From Streptomyces cacaoi (GTDB taxonomy: Bacteria > Actinomycetota > Actinomycetes > Streptomycetales > Streptomycetaceae), in contig NZ_BJMM01000007.1 of assembly GCF_006539165.1 (NCBI RefSeq), positions 310,001-374,000 of the forward strand: a DNA stretch of 64,000 nt, written 5' to 3'. The stretch's first letter is position 1; each line of letters opens with the position of its first letter. The notes beneath the pieces are model-generated. The model did no database searches. It was not told the origin of the DNA and was given only the letters and a program-made list of their open reading frames with translations. A program made the translations under genes and the position numbers. Shown here one piece after another: positions 28,106 through 36,258 of the stretch.

Positions 28106-29746
28106 CTACTCCGTCGTTCCGTCCGGGTCCGCCGAACGCTCACCGGACTTCCCGGACGCCCGGGACCTCCTGGAGGCTCCGGACCTGCCGGACGCCCCGG
28201 TCTTCCCGGACGTCTTCGGCGCCGAGGGCTCCGCCTCGGCCTGTTCCTCCGGGCCCGCCGAATCGGCCGACCGCGCACCGGACTTCCGCGCGGCTCCGGT
28301 CTTCTTGGCTGCCCCGCCCCGACGGGATGCCCCGGTCTTCCCGGACTTGCCGGAAGCCCCGGATTCCGAGGACGCCGAGGACGCCGAGGAACTCGCGGAC
28401 GGCAAGGACTTCGAAGATTTCGAGGACTTCGAGGATTCCGGCTCCGGCGCCTCGGCGGACTCCGCCGACGCCGCCGACTGCTCAGCCGACTTGCGGGACG
28501 CTCCGGCCTTCTTGGCGGCCCCGGACCTGCGGGTCGCTCCGGTCTTCCCGGACGCCTCCGGCGTCGAGGGCTCCGCCGGCTCCGACGCCTCGGCAGCCGC
28601 ACCCGGCTCCGCCGAATCCGCCGACCGTTTGCCGGACTTCCGGGTCGTCCCGGTCTTCTCGGCCGCCCCGGCCTTGCCGGACTTCGCGGCCTTCACCGGC
28701 TTCGCCGACTTGGCGGTCGTCGCCGACTTCGCCGACTTCGCCGACTTCACCGAATTCTCAGCCCCGGCCGCCTCCGCGGACGCTCCGGCGTCGGCGCCCT
28801 CGGCCGCGGCGGCACCACCCGCGTCACCGGCCTCGCCCGCGCCCGGGGCCTCGCCCGCACCGTCGGCGTCCGCTGCACGGCCCGTGTCCTCGCCGTCGGA
28901 CGGCTCCGCCACGGCCGGGCCCGCCGTCAGCGAGAACGGGTCGTTCCGCGTCTCGTCGATCACGGGAGGCGGGGGCTGCGGCGTACGCGGCATGAGCGCG
29001 GCCTCGGAGTGGCCGCCGCAGCCGTAGGCGAGCGAGACCACATGGCCGTCCGCCGGGCTGAACTCGTTGGCGCACACGCCGAACGCCTGCCGCAGCGAGC
29101 CCGCGAGCGGCATCAGGAATCCGCAGCTCACACAGTTCGCCGGGGCGGACTGGGCCATGGCCGTGCGGGGGCCGTACGCCTCTTCCCAGCGGTCGGCCGC
29201 CTCCTGGAGCCCGAGCCGCGAGAGCACCCGGGCGCGTCCCATGCCCGGCTCCTCGGCGACGGCTCCGAGGGCGGCACGGCCCGGCGCCGCCGGCTCCTCC
29301 CCCGCGACGACGGAATTGGGCGGCGGCTCGTCCTCGCCCGTCCAGCCCGGCTCCAGGCGTACGTCTCCCGGCTCGGTGGGCAGCAGGTCGCCCGGGCCGA
29401 GGTCGCCGGGGCGCAGCCGCTCGTTCCACGGCAGCCAGGCGGGGGCCAGCAGTGCGTCCGGCCCCGGCTGGAGCACGGACTCGTCGACGGTGACCTTCTT
29501 CGCGCGGGAAGCACGCGCCACGGTCACGCCCCAGCGCCAGCCGCGGTAGCCGGGCTCATGTGCCTCGAAGTAGTGAGTGACGACGCGGTCCCCGTCGGCG
29601 ACGGCCTCGATCCACTCGCCGACCGTGCTCGGCGCCGCCGTCTCCTCCGCCGCCTCGCGCGCGAGGTCGACGGCCTCGGCACACAGCCGGTCCGGGGCGC
29701 GTCGGCTCCGCGCGCCACGGGGCGCGCTCCGCGTCGCGGCACTCAT
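28106..29746 (-). CDS. DUF3027 protein with histone H1-like Lys/Ala/Ser-rich tail
   Basis: The 546-residue product has a conserved DUF3027 domain in its first 280 residues (APDRLCAEAVDLAREAAEET, VTHYFEAHEPGYRGWRW, NCVSCGFLMPLAGSLRQAFG, FSPADGHVVSLAYGCGGHSE). The CxxC pair and later Cys/His suggest a metal site. The last 220 residues are low complexity: KSAKSAKSA-type runs, then about four degenerate copies of a unit like KTGATRRSGAAKKAGASRKS separated by acidic Ser/Ala/Glu spacers. The tail is basic and lysine-rich like actinobacterial histone-like proteins, so nucleic-acid binding is a fair inference. The ATG at 29746 was chosen; the ribosome site is weak. Confidence 0.85.
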   Translation of the reverse strand: MSAATRSAPRGARSRRAPDRLCAEAVDLAREAAEETAAPSTVGEWIEAVADGDRVVTHYFEAHEPGYRGWRWGVTVARASRAKKVTVDESVLQPGPDALLAPAWLPWNERLRPGDLGPGDLLPTEPGDVRLEPGWTGEDEPPPNSVVAGEEPAAPGRAALGAVAEEPGMGRARVLSRLGLQEAADRWEEAYGPRTAMAQSAPANCVSCGFLMPLAGSLRQAFGVCANEFSPADGHVVSLAYGCGGHSEAALMPRTPQPPPPVIDETRNDPFSLTAGPAVAEPSDGEDTGRAADADGAGEAPGAGEAGDAGGAAAAEGADAGASAEAAGAENSVKSAKSAKSATTAKSAKPVKAAKSGKAGAAEKTGTTRKSGKRSADSAEPGAAAEASEPAEPSTPEASGKTGATRRSGAAKKAGASRKSAEQSAASAESAEAPEPESSKSSKSSKSLPSASSSASSASSESGASGKSGKTGASRRGGAAKKTGAARKSGARSADSAGPEEQAEAEPSAPKTSGKTGASGRSGASRRSRASGKSGERSADPDGTTE

Positions 29747-30385
29747 GCAGCACTCACAAGAATCGTCTCTCCTACGCCGTCGCGCCGTTGTCGGCGTGCG
29801 CCTCCCGTACGGCCACGGAGAAAGGTGGCGGGATCGGGGACGGAGCGGGACCGGGTGGCCGCTGCGACGTCCGCGCCCGTGCTCGGGGGCCATGCGGTGC
29901 GCACCGGCCACCCACGCTACCCCACGGCCCGGCGCGGGGAATCCGCAGCCGCCCGCACCACGTCCCCACTCCGTGCTCCGCGCCGTGACCGGCGGTGCGG
30001 CTCTCTTCGGCACGGCTCCCGCGCGCGGGCGCGGACACACACGGACGGACACGGACGGGCACACGGACGGACACGCGGACGGGCACACGGACGGGCCCGG
30101 CCACCCGGGGCGCGGGCGCGTGTCGCACCTCAGCGGGCTGATCGAGCGTCACGCACCTCCAGGCGGAACGGGCCGACAGGAGGAACGGACCGACGGGCCG
30201 AGCGCGCCGAAGGACGGAGGAGGGGCGCGTCCCAGAGGAGGAGAGGGAAGAGAGGGAAGAGAGGAAGGCGGTGGCCGGAGGGCGCGTCGGGGCTCGTGGG
30301 GCCGGGTGGTCGTGGTGTCCGGGCGGCACGGCGGCACGCCGCACCCCCGCGTCGCGGGGCCCGGGCCGCCCGATAGCCTGCCCGC
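29747..30385. other. Long gap between divergent genes, with a 22-24 bp repeat
   Basis: No gene is supported in these 639 bases. A tandem repeat at about 30031-30096 is built from ACACGGACGGAC and ACGGACGGGC units of 22-24 bp. Purine-rich GGAGGAGAGGGAAGAGAGGGAAG-type sequence lies at about 30230-30270. The -10 TAGCCT of the next gene is at 30374-30379. Confidence 0.6.
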
Positions 30386-30904
30386 ATGAGCAAGCTCACG
30401 CGGCACAGCCGCATGTCGTCACAGTCGCGGCGGAGCGTGCGCACCGCCACCGCACTCGGCACCGTGGCCCTCGGCCTCGTCGCGCTCTCCGCGTGCGACA
30501 AGCCGACCCCGATGGTGACGGCGGCGGTCAACGGCGACTCGGTCTCCACCGAGGCCGCCTGCTACGACGACGGCAAGGCCATCCCGGAGAAGGAGGTGCG
30601 CAGCTGCCTGGAGAAGAAGGCCGAGGAGACCGTCTCCGTCGGTACCGGTGACAAGCTGCGGATCGGTGTCGAGCCGGAGACGGCCGACTCGGGCTGGCTC
30701 GTCCTCGTCGACGGCAAGCCGGCGCTGCCCGACGCGGTGAAGAAGACGTACTACTCCTTCCCGGGCGAGGCCTTCTTCCAGCAGCAGTCCGCGACCGGCC
30801 AGCCCGCTGGCGCCAAGAAGAGCGTGCAGGTCAGCGTCGTGGAGACCTCGGGTGGCGACTTCAAGGGCATCTGGCACTTCCACCTGAAGAACAGCGACGG
30901 CTAG
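30386..30904 (+). CDS. DUF2771 lipoprotein
   Basis: This 172-residue protein has a basic N-terminus, hydrophobic stretch and lipobox LVALSAC, then a DUF2771 domain (DKLRIGVEPETADSGWLVLVDG, FFQQQSATG, KGIWHFHLKN). It should be anchored to the outer membrane face. The function is unknown. TAGCCT lies exactly 6 nt before the ATG, predicting a leaderless transcript. It precedes mqnB by 76 nt and may be cotranscribed with it. Confidence 0.88.
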   Translation: MSKLTRHSRMSSQSRRSVRTATALGTVALGLVALSACDKPTPMVTAAVNGDSVSTEAACYDDGKAIPEKEVRSCLEKKAEETVSVGTGDKLRIGVEPETADSGWLVLVDGKPALPDAVKKTYYSFPGEAFFQQQSATGQPAGAKKSVQVSVVETSGGDFKGIWHFHLKNSDG

Positions 30905-30980
30905 GACGACGGGGCGGGCCCGTACGACCGCGGCGTCCCGGGGGACCGGGCGCCGGTCCGGGTCCGGGAAGGAGCGAGGC

Positions 30981-31706
30981 GTGCCGGGTGCCGTGCGCCG
31001 GGAGGACGTCCCGGCCCCGCGGGGGCCGCAGCGGGTGCTGGTCGTCACGGCCGTCGCTCCGGAGCGGGACGCCGTCCGCGCGGGACTGGCCGCCGAGGCC
31101 GGCACCGAGGTCGAGGTCCGTGCCCCGGGTGTGGGCCCGGCGGCGGCAGCGGCGGGGACGGCGACCGCGCTGGCCCTGGCCGGGAGCGAGGGCCGGCCGT
31201 TCACCCTGGTCGTCTCGGCGGGCATCGGCGGCGGGTTCGCGGCGGCCGGGGCCCGGCCGGGCGATCTCGTCGTCGCCGACCGGATCGTCGCCGCCGATCT
31301 GGGCTCGCAGACCCCCGGGACGGCGACGGGCTTCACCTCCGTCGCCGAACTCGGCTTCGGCACCGCCGAGCACCGCACCGATCCCGCCCTGGTGCGCGCC
31401 GTGGCAGGGGCCGTCGGCGCGCGTACCGGGCCGGTGCTCACCGTCTCGACGACGACCGGCACCGCCGAGCGCGCCGACGAGCTGAGCGCCCGTCACCCGG
31501 GGGCCGTCGCCGAGGGCATGGAGGGTTTCGGCGTCGCCGAGGCCGCCGCCGGCCACGGCGTTCCCGTGCTGGAGATCCGCGCCGTCTCCAATCCGGTCGG
31601 GCCCCGCGACCGGTCCGCCTGGCGCATCGCCGAGGCCCTGGACGCCCTCACGGCCGCCATGGGGCCGCTCATCCGGTCATCAGCAGGAGCACCACCATGG
31701 ACGTAA
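30981..31706 (+). CDS. mqnB: Futalosine hydrolase
   Basis: This 241-residue nucleosidase of the MTA/SAH-nucleosidase fold is placed in the futalosine route to menaquinone, where it releases hypoxanthine from futalosine. Family features are VLVVTAVAPERDAVRAGL, LVVSAGIGGGFAA, DLVVADRIVAADLGSQTP and the catalytic-region EGMEGFGVAEAAAGHGVP. The GTG at 30981 has GGAGCGAGG immediately upstream. Its 3' end overlaps mqnD by 10 nt, so the two are translationally coupled. Confidence 0.93.
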   Translation: MPGAVRREDVPAPRGPQRVLVVTAVAPERDAVRAGLAAEAGTEVEVRAPGVGPAAAAAGTATALALAGSEGRPFTLVVSAGIGGGFAAAGARPGDLVVADRIVAADLGSQTPGTATGFTSVAELGFGTAEHRTDPALVRAVAGAVGARTGPVLTVSTTTGTAERADELSARHPGAVAEGMEGFGVAEAAAGHGVPVLEIRAVSNPVGPRDRSAWRIAEALDALTAAMGPLIRSSAGAPPWT

Positions 31707-32638
31707 GCGACCCCGCGACCCCCGCCCCCTCCTCTCCCTCGGCCGCCGCCGAGGCCGCGGGCTCCGGCTCCGTGCCGCTGCCCGCGCTGTCCATCGCGTA
31801 CTCGCCGTGCCCCAACGACACCTTCGTCTTCGACGCCTGGGCGCACGACCGGGTGCCGGGGGCCGCGGCGCCGCGCGTCACCTTCGCCGACATCGACGTC
31901 ACCAACGGCATGGCCGAGCGGGGCGAGCTCGACGTGCTGAAGGTCTCGTACGCCGAACTCCCGTGGGTCCTCGACCGGTACACGCTGCTGCCCTGCGGCG
32001 GAGCACTGGGCCGGGGCTGCGGCCCGCTGGTGCTGACCCGCCCCGGATCCGCGGGCACGCCCTCGCCGGCCGGGCTGAGCGGCAAGCGGGTCGCGGTGCC
32101 CAGCGAGCGGTCGACGGCGTATCTGCTGTTCCGGCTGTGGGCGGCGGACGAGGTGCCGGGCGGCGTCGGCGAGATCGTCGTCCTGCCGTTCCACGAGATC
32201 ATGCCCGCGGTGCGGGACGGCGCCGTCGACGCGGGGCTCGTCATCCACGAGGCCCGCTTCACGTACCAGAACTACGGGCTGCACTGCCTGGCCGACATGG
32301 GCGAGCACTGGGAGCGGACGACGGGGCTGCCGATCCCGCTCGGCGCGATCATCGCCAAGCGGGAGCTGGGCCCGGAGACGCTGGGCGCCCTGGCGGCGAC
32401 CGTGCGGGCCTCGGTGCGCGCCGCCTGGCAGGACCCGTCCGTCTCGCGCCCGTACGTGCTGGCCCATGCGCAGGAGATGGACCCGGCGGTGGCCGACCAG
32501 CACATCGCGCTGTACGTCAACGAGTTCACCGAGAACCTCGGCGAGGACGGCTACGCCGCCGTCCGCGGACTGCTGGACCGCGCGGCCGAGGTCGGCCTCG
32601 TCCCGCAGCTGCCCGCCGGGGCCCTCGACTTCCCCTGA
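31697..32638 (+). CDS. mqnD: 1,4-dihydroxy-6-naphthoate synthase
   Basis: This 313-residue MqnA/MqnD-family enzyme has a periplasmic-binding-protein fold. It converts cyclic de-hypoxanthine futalosine to 1,4-dihydroxy-6-naphthoate in menaquinone synthesis. Characteristic stretches are IAYSPCPNDTFVFDAW, DIDVTNGMAERGELDVLKVSY, GKRVAVPSERSTAYLLF and HEARFTYQNYGLHCLADMGE. A 30-residue Ala/Ser/Pro leader precedes the domain. The ATG at 31697 has GCAGGAG about 8 nt upstream, inside the end of mqnB. The other menaquinone genes are not in this window. Confidence 0.95.
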   Translation: MDVSDPATPAPSSPSAAAEAAGSGSVPLPALSIAYSPCPNDTFVFDAWAHDRVPGAAAPRVTFADIDVTNGMAERGELDVLKVSYAELPWVLDRYTLLPCGGALGRGCGPLVLTRPGSAGTPSPAGLSGKRVAVPSERSTAYLLFRLWAADEVPGGVGEIVVLPFHEIMPAVRDGAVDAGLVIHEARFTYQNYGLHCLADMGEHWERTTGLPIPLGAIIAKRELGPETLGALAATVRASVRAAWQDPSVSRPYVLAHAQEMDPAVADQHIALYVNEFTENLGEDGYAAVRGLLDRAAEVGLVPQLPAGALDFP

Positions 32639-32650
32639 GCCGGGCGCGCC

Positions 32651-33505
32651 TCAGCCGTCGGCACCGGCCGCGAGCCGGTCGGCGACGGTGCGGGGCTCGC
32701 GGCCGAGAAGTTCGGTCAGCAGGGGGCCGGGTTCGGCGAAGAAGCCGGCGCGGGCGGCCCGGTACCAGCCGAGCATCAGCCGGGCCGGCTGCTCCGGGAC
32801 GCCGGCCGCAAGCTGTCCGGCGACCCACTCCTCGTCGTCCTGGACGACGCGTGCGACGGTGCGGCCGGTGAGGCGGGAGGCGGTCTCGGCGAGATCGTCG
32901 AGGGTGACGGCGGCCGGTGCGGTGAGGGCGACGGGGCCGTCGACGGCGCGGTCGCCGGCGAGGAGGACCGCGGTGGCCTCGGCCACGTCGGCGCGGTCGG
33001 TGTAGGGGACGGGGCCGTCCTGCGGCCCGGCGATCCCGCCGGTCCGCCGCCACGGGCCGAGCACCAGGTCGAGCGGGCCGTAGGCGCCGTTGCGCAGCGC
33101 GGTCCAGGCGACGCCGGAGCCGCGCAGGAGCGCCTCGGTGGCGAGATGGAAGTCGGAGGGCCGGTACGGGTTGCCGGGGACGGCGCCGTGCTGGCTCGTG
33201 TAGACGATCCGCCGGACGCCGGCCGCGACGGCTGCTTCGACGGCGTTGCGGTGCAGGGCGACCATGTCGGCGGCCGGGTCGTTGCCGGACACCAGGAGGA
33301 CCTGTTCGGCGCCGGCGAAGGACTCGCGCAGCGCTGCCGGATCCTCGTAGGAGCCCTGCCGCACGCGCACGCCGCGGTCGGCGAAGTGCCGCGCCCTGGC
33401 GGTGTCGCGGACGCTGACGCCGATCCGGTCGGCGGGTACGCGCCGCAGGAGGTGCTCGACGGTGGCGCTGCCCAGATTACCGGTGGCACCGGTGACGACG
33501 ATCAT
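32651..33505 (-). CDS. NmrA/QorB-like NAD(P)H-binding oxidoreductase
   Basis: This 284-residue atypical short-chain reductase has an N-terminal Rossmann motif, VVTGATGNLGSATVEHLL. It continues with LLVSGNDPAADMVALHRNAVEAAVAAGV, IVYTSQHG and YTDRADVAEATAVLL, as in QorB-type quinone reductases. AGGA sits 2-5 nt before the ATG at 33505, which is close. It is divergent from a TetR gene; two matching operators lie between them, so this reductase is the likely target. Inducers could be quinones or other electrophiles, by inference only. Confidence 0.88.
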   Translation of the reverse strand: MIVVTGATGNLGSATVEHLLRRVPADRIGVSVRDTARARHFADRGVRVRQGSYEDPAALRESFAGAEQVLLVSGNDPAADMVALHRNAVEAAVAAGVRRIVYTSQHGAVPGNPYRPSDFHLATEALLRGSGVAWTALRNGAYGPLDLVLGPWRRTGGIAGPQDGPVPYTDRADVAEATAVLLAGDRAVDGPVALTAPAAVTLDDLAETASRLTGRTVARVVQDDEEWVAGQLAAGVPEQPARLMLGWYRAARAGFFAEPGPLLTELLGREPRTVADRLAAGADG

Positions 33506-33565
33506 CTTCCTGGCCCCTTTCCGTGCGCCCACGGCGTCCGGAGCGGAGGTGGGCGGAACCATAAA

Positions 33566-33582
33566 TTGACCAAGCAGGTCAG
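33566..33582. promoter_or_regulatory. TetR operator 1 (reductase side)
   Basis: TGACC-AAGCA-GGTCA (33567-33581) is a perfect inverted repeat with a 5-nt centre. It shares the TGACCAAG half with the second site about 46 bp away. Confidence 0.6.
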
Positions 33583-33611
33583 TTTCTCTTCCGCCGACGA
33601 CCGTAGGTAAG

Positions 33612-33628
33612 CTGACCAAGGGAGTCAA
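33612..33628. promoter_or_regulatory. TetR operator 2 (regulator side)
   Basis: TGACC-AAGGG-AGTCA (33613-33627) repeats the architecture of site 1 with one mismatch in the second arm. One site per divergent promoter is the usual pattern for self-regulating TetR proteins. Confidence 0.55.
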
Positions 33629-33665
33629 GTTACGTCGCGACGACAGCGGAAGAGGGTGCGGATCC

Positions 33666-34268
33666 ATGGCCGGAGCGGTTCCTGCGAAGTCCGGGCTGCG
33701 TGCCGACGCCCGGCGCAACTCCGAGCAGATCCGCGCCGCCGCGATCGGCGCCTTCCAGGGCCGCGGCCTGACGGTCCCGCTGGAGGAGGTCGCCGAGGCG
33801 GCAGGGGTCAGCAAGGCCACGATCTTCAACCGGTTCGGCGGCCGGATCGGCCTCATCGAGGCCGTCGTCGAAGAGGTCGTCGCGACGGAGCTGTTCGCCG
33901 TCATCGACCGCACCCGGGCCATCGACGACATCGACGAGCGGATCGTCCACTACGTCACCGCGCTCCGCGACCTCCAGTACCGCCAGCCCGCCGTCAACGA
34001 CGTGCTGCTCCAGACGTATCCGCACTCGCGGCAGCTCATGGAGATCTGCCGGGCCGGGAGCGAGGCCAACGAAGAACTCGTCGCTGCGGCGCGGGACTCC
34101 GGTGCGCTGCGGCCCGAGTTCACGGCGGGCGACCTGCACGCGCTCGTCGTCGACACCGCCCTCGCCCTCAAGCACGGCGAGCGGCCCGCGCGGGCCGACT
34201 ACGACCGCCGCACCACCTACATCCTGGAGGGGATCCGCGGGCGCCCGTCCGCTGCCGACCGGCGCTGA
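33666..34268 (+). CDS. TetR-family regulator of the divergent reductase
   Basis: This 200-residue protein has a helix-turn-helix near residues 20-65 (SEQIRAAAIGAFQGRG, VPLEEVAEAAGVSKATIFNRFGGRIGLIEAVV) and a C-terminal ligand domain (RQPAVNDVLLQTYPHSRQLM). The ATG at 33666 lies 7 nt after a GAGGGTG purine run. The two TGACC-N5-GGTCA type repeats upstream are its probable binding sites. Confidence 0.9.
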   Translation: MAGAVPAKSGLRADARRNSEQIRAAAIGAFQGRGLTVPLEEVAEAAGVSKATIFNRFGGRIGLIEAVVEEVVATELFAVIDRTRAIDDIDERIVHYVTALRDLQYRQPAVNDVLLQTYPHSRQLMEICRAGSEANEELVAAARDSGALRPEFTAGDLHALVVDTALALKHGERPARADYDRRTTYILEGIRGRPSAADRR

Positions 34269-34269
34269 C

Positions 34270-34292
34270 GGCGCCCCCGCCCCGGGGGCGCC
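34270..34292. terminator. Hairpin between convergent tetR and cold-shock genes
   Basis: GGCGCCCCC (34270-34278) pairs perfectly with GGGGGCGCC (34284-34292) around a 5-nt loop. Confidence 0.65.
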
Positions 34293-34307
34293 CGCCCGTC
34301 GGCCGGG

Positions 34308-34691
34308 TCAGACGTCGAGCTGGTCCGCGACCGCGCGGAGCATGCCCGCGATCTTCCGGCCCTGCTGCTTGTCGGGGTAGCGCCCGCGCTCCAGCGACTG
34401 CGAGACGCCGTCGAGCAGGGTCGTGAGGTCCTGGACGATGGAGGCCAGTTCGTCCGGCTTGCGGCGCTGCGCGGCGGCGACGGACGGCGTCGGGTCGAGC
34501 AGGGTCACGGACAACGCCTGATCGCCGCGCTGGCCCGCGACGACACCGAACTCCACGCGCTGGCCCGGCTTCAGCGCCGCCACGCCGTCCGGAAGCACCG
34601 ACGAGTGCACGAAGACGTCGCCGCCGTCGTCGCGGGAGAGAAAGCCGAAGCCCTTCTCGCTGTTGAACCACTTGACCTTGCCGGTAGGCAC
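34308..34691 (-). CDS. Cold-shock domain protein with C-terminal extension
   Basis: The 127-residue product opens with a cold-shock domain (residues 1-68) with both RNA-binding motifs, KGFGFL and VFVHSS, and the [11 protein letters not shown] opening. About 60 further residues ([32 protein letters not shown]) form a helical tail not found in the usual 67-residue CspA type. It probably binds single-stranded RNA or DNA; the tail may oligomerise. The GTG at 34691 has GAGGA 5 nt upstream. The next 280 bases upstream contain no gene. Confidence 0.92.
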   Translation of the reverse strand: MPTGKVKWFNSEKGFGFLSRDDGGDVFVHSSVLPDGVAALKPGQRVEFGVVAGQRGDQALSVTLLDPTPSVAAAQRRKPDELASIVQDLTTLLDGVSQSLERGRYPDKQQGRKIAGMLRAVADQLDV

Positions 34692-34960
34692 GTCTGTCCT
34701 CGTCCTCGTACTCGTCCGGTCTTCACCGGGCTGCGGCTGCTGGGGTGGTGCTGGCCCTGCTGTGGAAGCGGGAGTGCCGTTGCGCCCCCCATAACCCCCG
34801 GAACAGCAGTCGGGCGGGCCGATCGACCCGCCACCTCCAAGGTTAATGGCCCCTCGCGCCGTGGCAAGGTGCCACCGAGTGTTCCCGGGCGCCCTCCCGC
34901 ACGGTGCCGGGCTCCCGTCCGCTCGGGACGGGCGGGGCCGGGGAACACGCCACCGGGACC

Positions 34961-34966
34961 TACCCT
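34961..34966 (+). promoter_or_regulatory. -10 hexamer TACCCT of a likely leaderless promoter
   Basis: TACCCT is followed by 6 nt and the GTG at 34973. No Shine-Dalgarno sequence lies between. Confidence 0.5.
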
Positions 34967-34972
34967 GGGCGG

Positions 34973-35209
34973 GTGAACACTGAAACTCCCACCGCCGGTG
35001 ATCTTCTGGTACGGATCGGCGGGATCGTCTTTCTGATCGGCGCGGTGGCCACGCTGGTGACGATGGCACCGCTCTTCCTCGGCACCGAGCCGTTCCCGGC
35101 ACCCGCCTACTTCGTCTGCATGCTGATGGGCGCGGGCTTCGTCATCGCGGGCGTCGGCGTCTTCCGCGCCGCGCGCGCCCAGCGCCGGGCGGCCCGCTCC
35201 GCCGGCTGA
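34973..35209 (+). CDS. Small two-helix membrane protein
   Basis: This 78-residue protein has two hydrophobic segments ([21 protein letters not shown] and [21 protein letters not shown]) and an Arg-rich tail ([14 protein letters not shown]), which places both ends in the cytoplasm. No family was recognised. The GTG at 34973 was chosen because TACCCT lies 6 nt before it. It is convergent with the HAD gene. Confidence 0.75.
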   Translation: MNTETPTAGDLLVRIGGIVFLIGAVATLVTMAPLFLGTEPFPAPAYFVCMLMGAGFVIAGVGVFRAARAQRRAARSAG

Positions 35210-35242
35210 CGACCGGCACAGCGCCCCGGCGCACGGCGGCGC

Positions 35243-35896
35243 TCAGCCCACCGCGGAGGACAGCCAGGCCGGGAAGGCCGTGAGGTCCGGGAGGACCACG
35301 TCGGCTCCGGCCTCGGTGAGCGCGGCGGTATCGCAGGGCCCGGTGGCGACGGCGACGGAGAGCACCCCCGCGTGCCGGGCGCCGCGCACATCGCCCACGT
35401 GGTCGCCGACGTAGGCCACCGCGTCGTGCGCGCGCAGCGCCTCGCCCTTCGCCTCGGCCCACAGATCGCCGACGAGCACATCGGGCTCCAGGCCCAGGTG
35501 GTCCAGGTGCAGTTCGGCGCTGGGCCGGTGCTTGGCCGTGACGACGAGGGAGCGGCCACCGGCGGCCCGCACGGCGGCGAGGGCCTCGCGCGCACCGGGC
35601 AGCGCCGGGCTCGGCGGCACCGCGTAGCGCGGGTAGAGCGCGCGGTAGCGCTCGGCCATGGCCGGGATCCGCTCCGGCTCGAACCAGTGCGCCAGCTCTT
35701 CGACGAGCGGCGGGCCGAGGCGGCTGATGGCGAGGTCGGCGTCGATGAACGTCCCGGTCTCCTCCGCGAGGCGGACATAGGCGGCGTGGATCCCCGGGCG
35801 CGAGTCGATGAGCGTCATGTCGAGGTCGAAGCCGATGGTGGGGCGGGCGGGCAGGGGGTGCCGGGGAGCCGGGCCGTTCGAATCCATGTGCGCCAT
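35243..35896 (-). CDS. HAD-superfamily hydrolase (phosphoglycolate-phosphatase-like)
   Basis: This 217-residue haloacid-dehalogenase phosphatase has motif I DLDMTLID with Asp24/Asp26, motif II VVTAKHR (Thr instead of the usual Thr/Ser position is intact), and motif III/IV AYVGDHVGDVRGARHAG. A helical cap domain follows motif I. The substrate is unknown; phosphoglycolate or a sugar phosphate is typical. The ATG at 35896 was chosen; an in-frame ATG lies three codons later. Confidence 0.9.
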   Translation of the reverse strand: MAHMDSNGPAPRHPLPARPTIGFDLDMTLIDSRPGIHAAYVRLAEETGTFIDADLAISRLGPPLVEELAHWFEPERIPAMAERYRALYPRYAVPPSPALPGAREALAAVRAAGGRSLVVTAKHRPSAELHLDHLGLEPDVLVGDLWAEAKGEALRAHDAVAYVGDHVGDVRGARHAGVLSVAVATGPCDTAALTEAGADVVLPDLTAFPAWLSSAVG

Positions 35897-36021
35897 TGTG
35901 CCTGGTGGCAGCGGACGTTCCGGCGGCCGTCCACCCCCGCGGCCACGACCCCCGCGCCCTCCGACCGCGGGGGTTCCCCGGCGCCTTCGTACCCCGGGGA
36001 GTCTTGCGCGGGCCCGTAGAC

Positions 36022-36040
36022 TTAGGGCCACCTAACCTGC
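36022..36040 (+). promoter_or_regulatory. Iron box (DmdR/IdeR-type operator)
   Basis: TTAGGGCCACCTAACCTGC matches 12 of 19 positions of the consensus iron box, with the outer TTAGG and CTAACCT intact. A TAGACT hexamer at 36017-36022 abuts it. Repression of the downstream siderophore importer by iron-loaded DmdR is the expected role. Confidence 0.7.
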
Positions 36041-36093
36041 ATCGTGATCCGCCGGACACCGAGGCCCCCGAAGCTCCCGAAGCTCCCGACGAC

Positions 36094-36156
36094 ACCGAGC
36101 ACATCGAGCGCACCGAGCGCACCGAGCACACCGAGCACGTTGAGCGCACCGAGCAC
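36094..36156. repeat. 9-bp tandem repeat, seven units, in the importer leader
   Basis: There are seven head-to-tail copies of ACCGAGCAC with variants ATCGAGCGC and GTTGAGCGC, followed by degenerate copies up to about 36252. The array lies between the iron box and the first permease start. It is in frame with the permease, but no ATG or GTG is available in that frame between the iron box and 36253, so I read it as untranslated leader. It accounts for most of the 362-bp gap 35897-36258. Confidence 0.8.
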
Positions 36157-36258
36157 GCTCCGGCGCACCGAACGCGCCGGGGGCGCCGAGCACATCGAGA
36201 ACGCCGAGCGCACGAACACACCGAGGCACCGAGGACTACCGAGGACACCGAGGTGGAG

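Noticed and set aside
22942..28995. A 2000-codon open frame on the plus strand spanning several genes
   Set aside because: It crosses the lipoprotein, sacsin-like and repeat regions in the wrong frame and has a meaningless His/Arg/Pro composition.
29747..30385. A gene in the gap between the DUF3027 and DUF2771 genes
   Set aside because: Open frames there are low-complexity Arg/Gly/Pro translations of repeats, with no ribosome site or recognisable domain.
36041..36252. N-terminal extension of the first siderophore permease made of TEH/RTE repeats
   Set aside because: The frame is open, but no ATG or GTG lies between the iron box and 36253, so the repeats cannot be translated from a transcript starting at the iron-box promoter.
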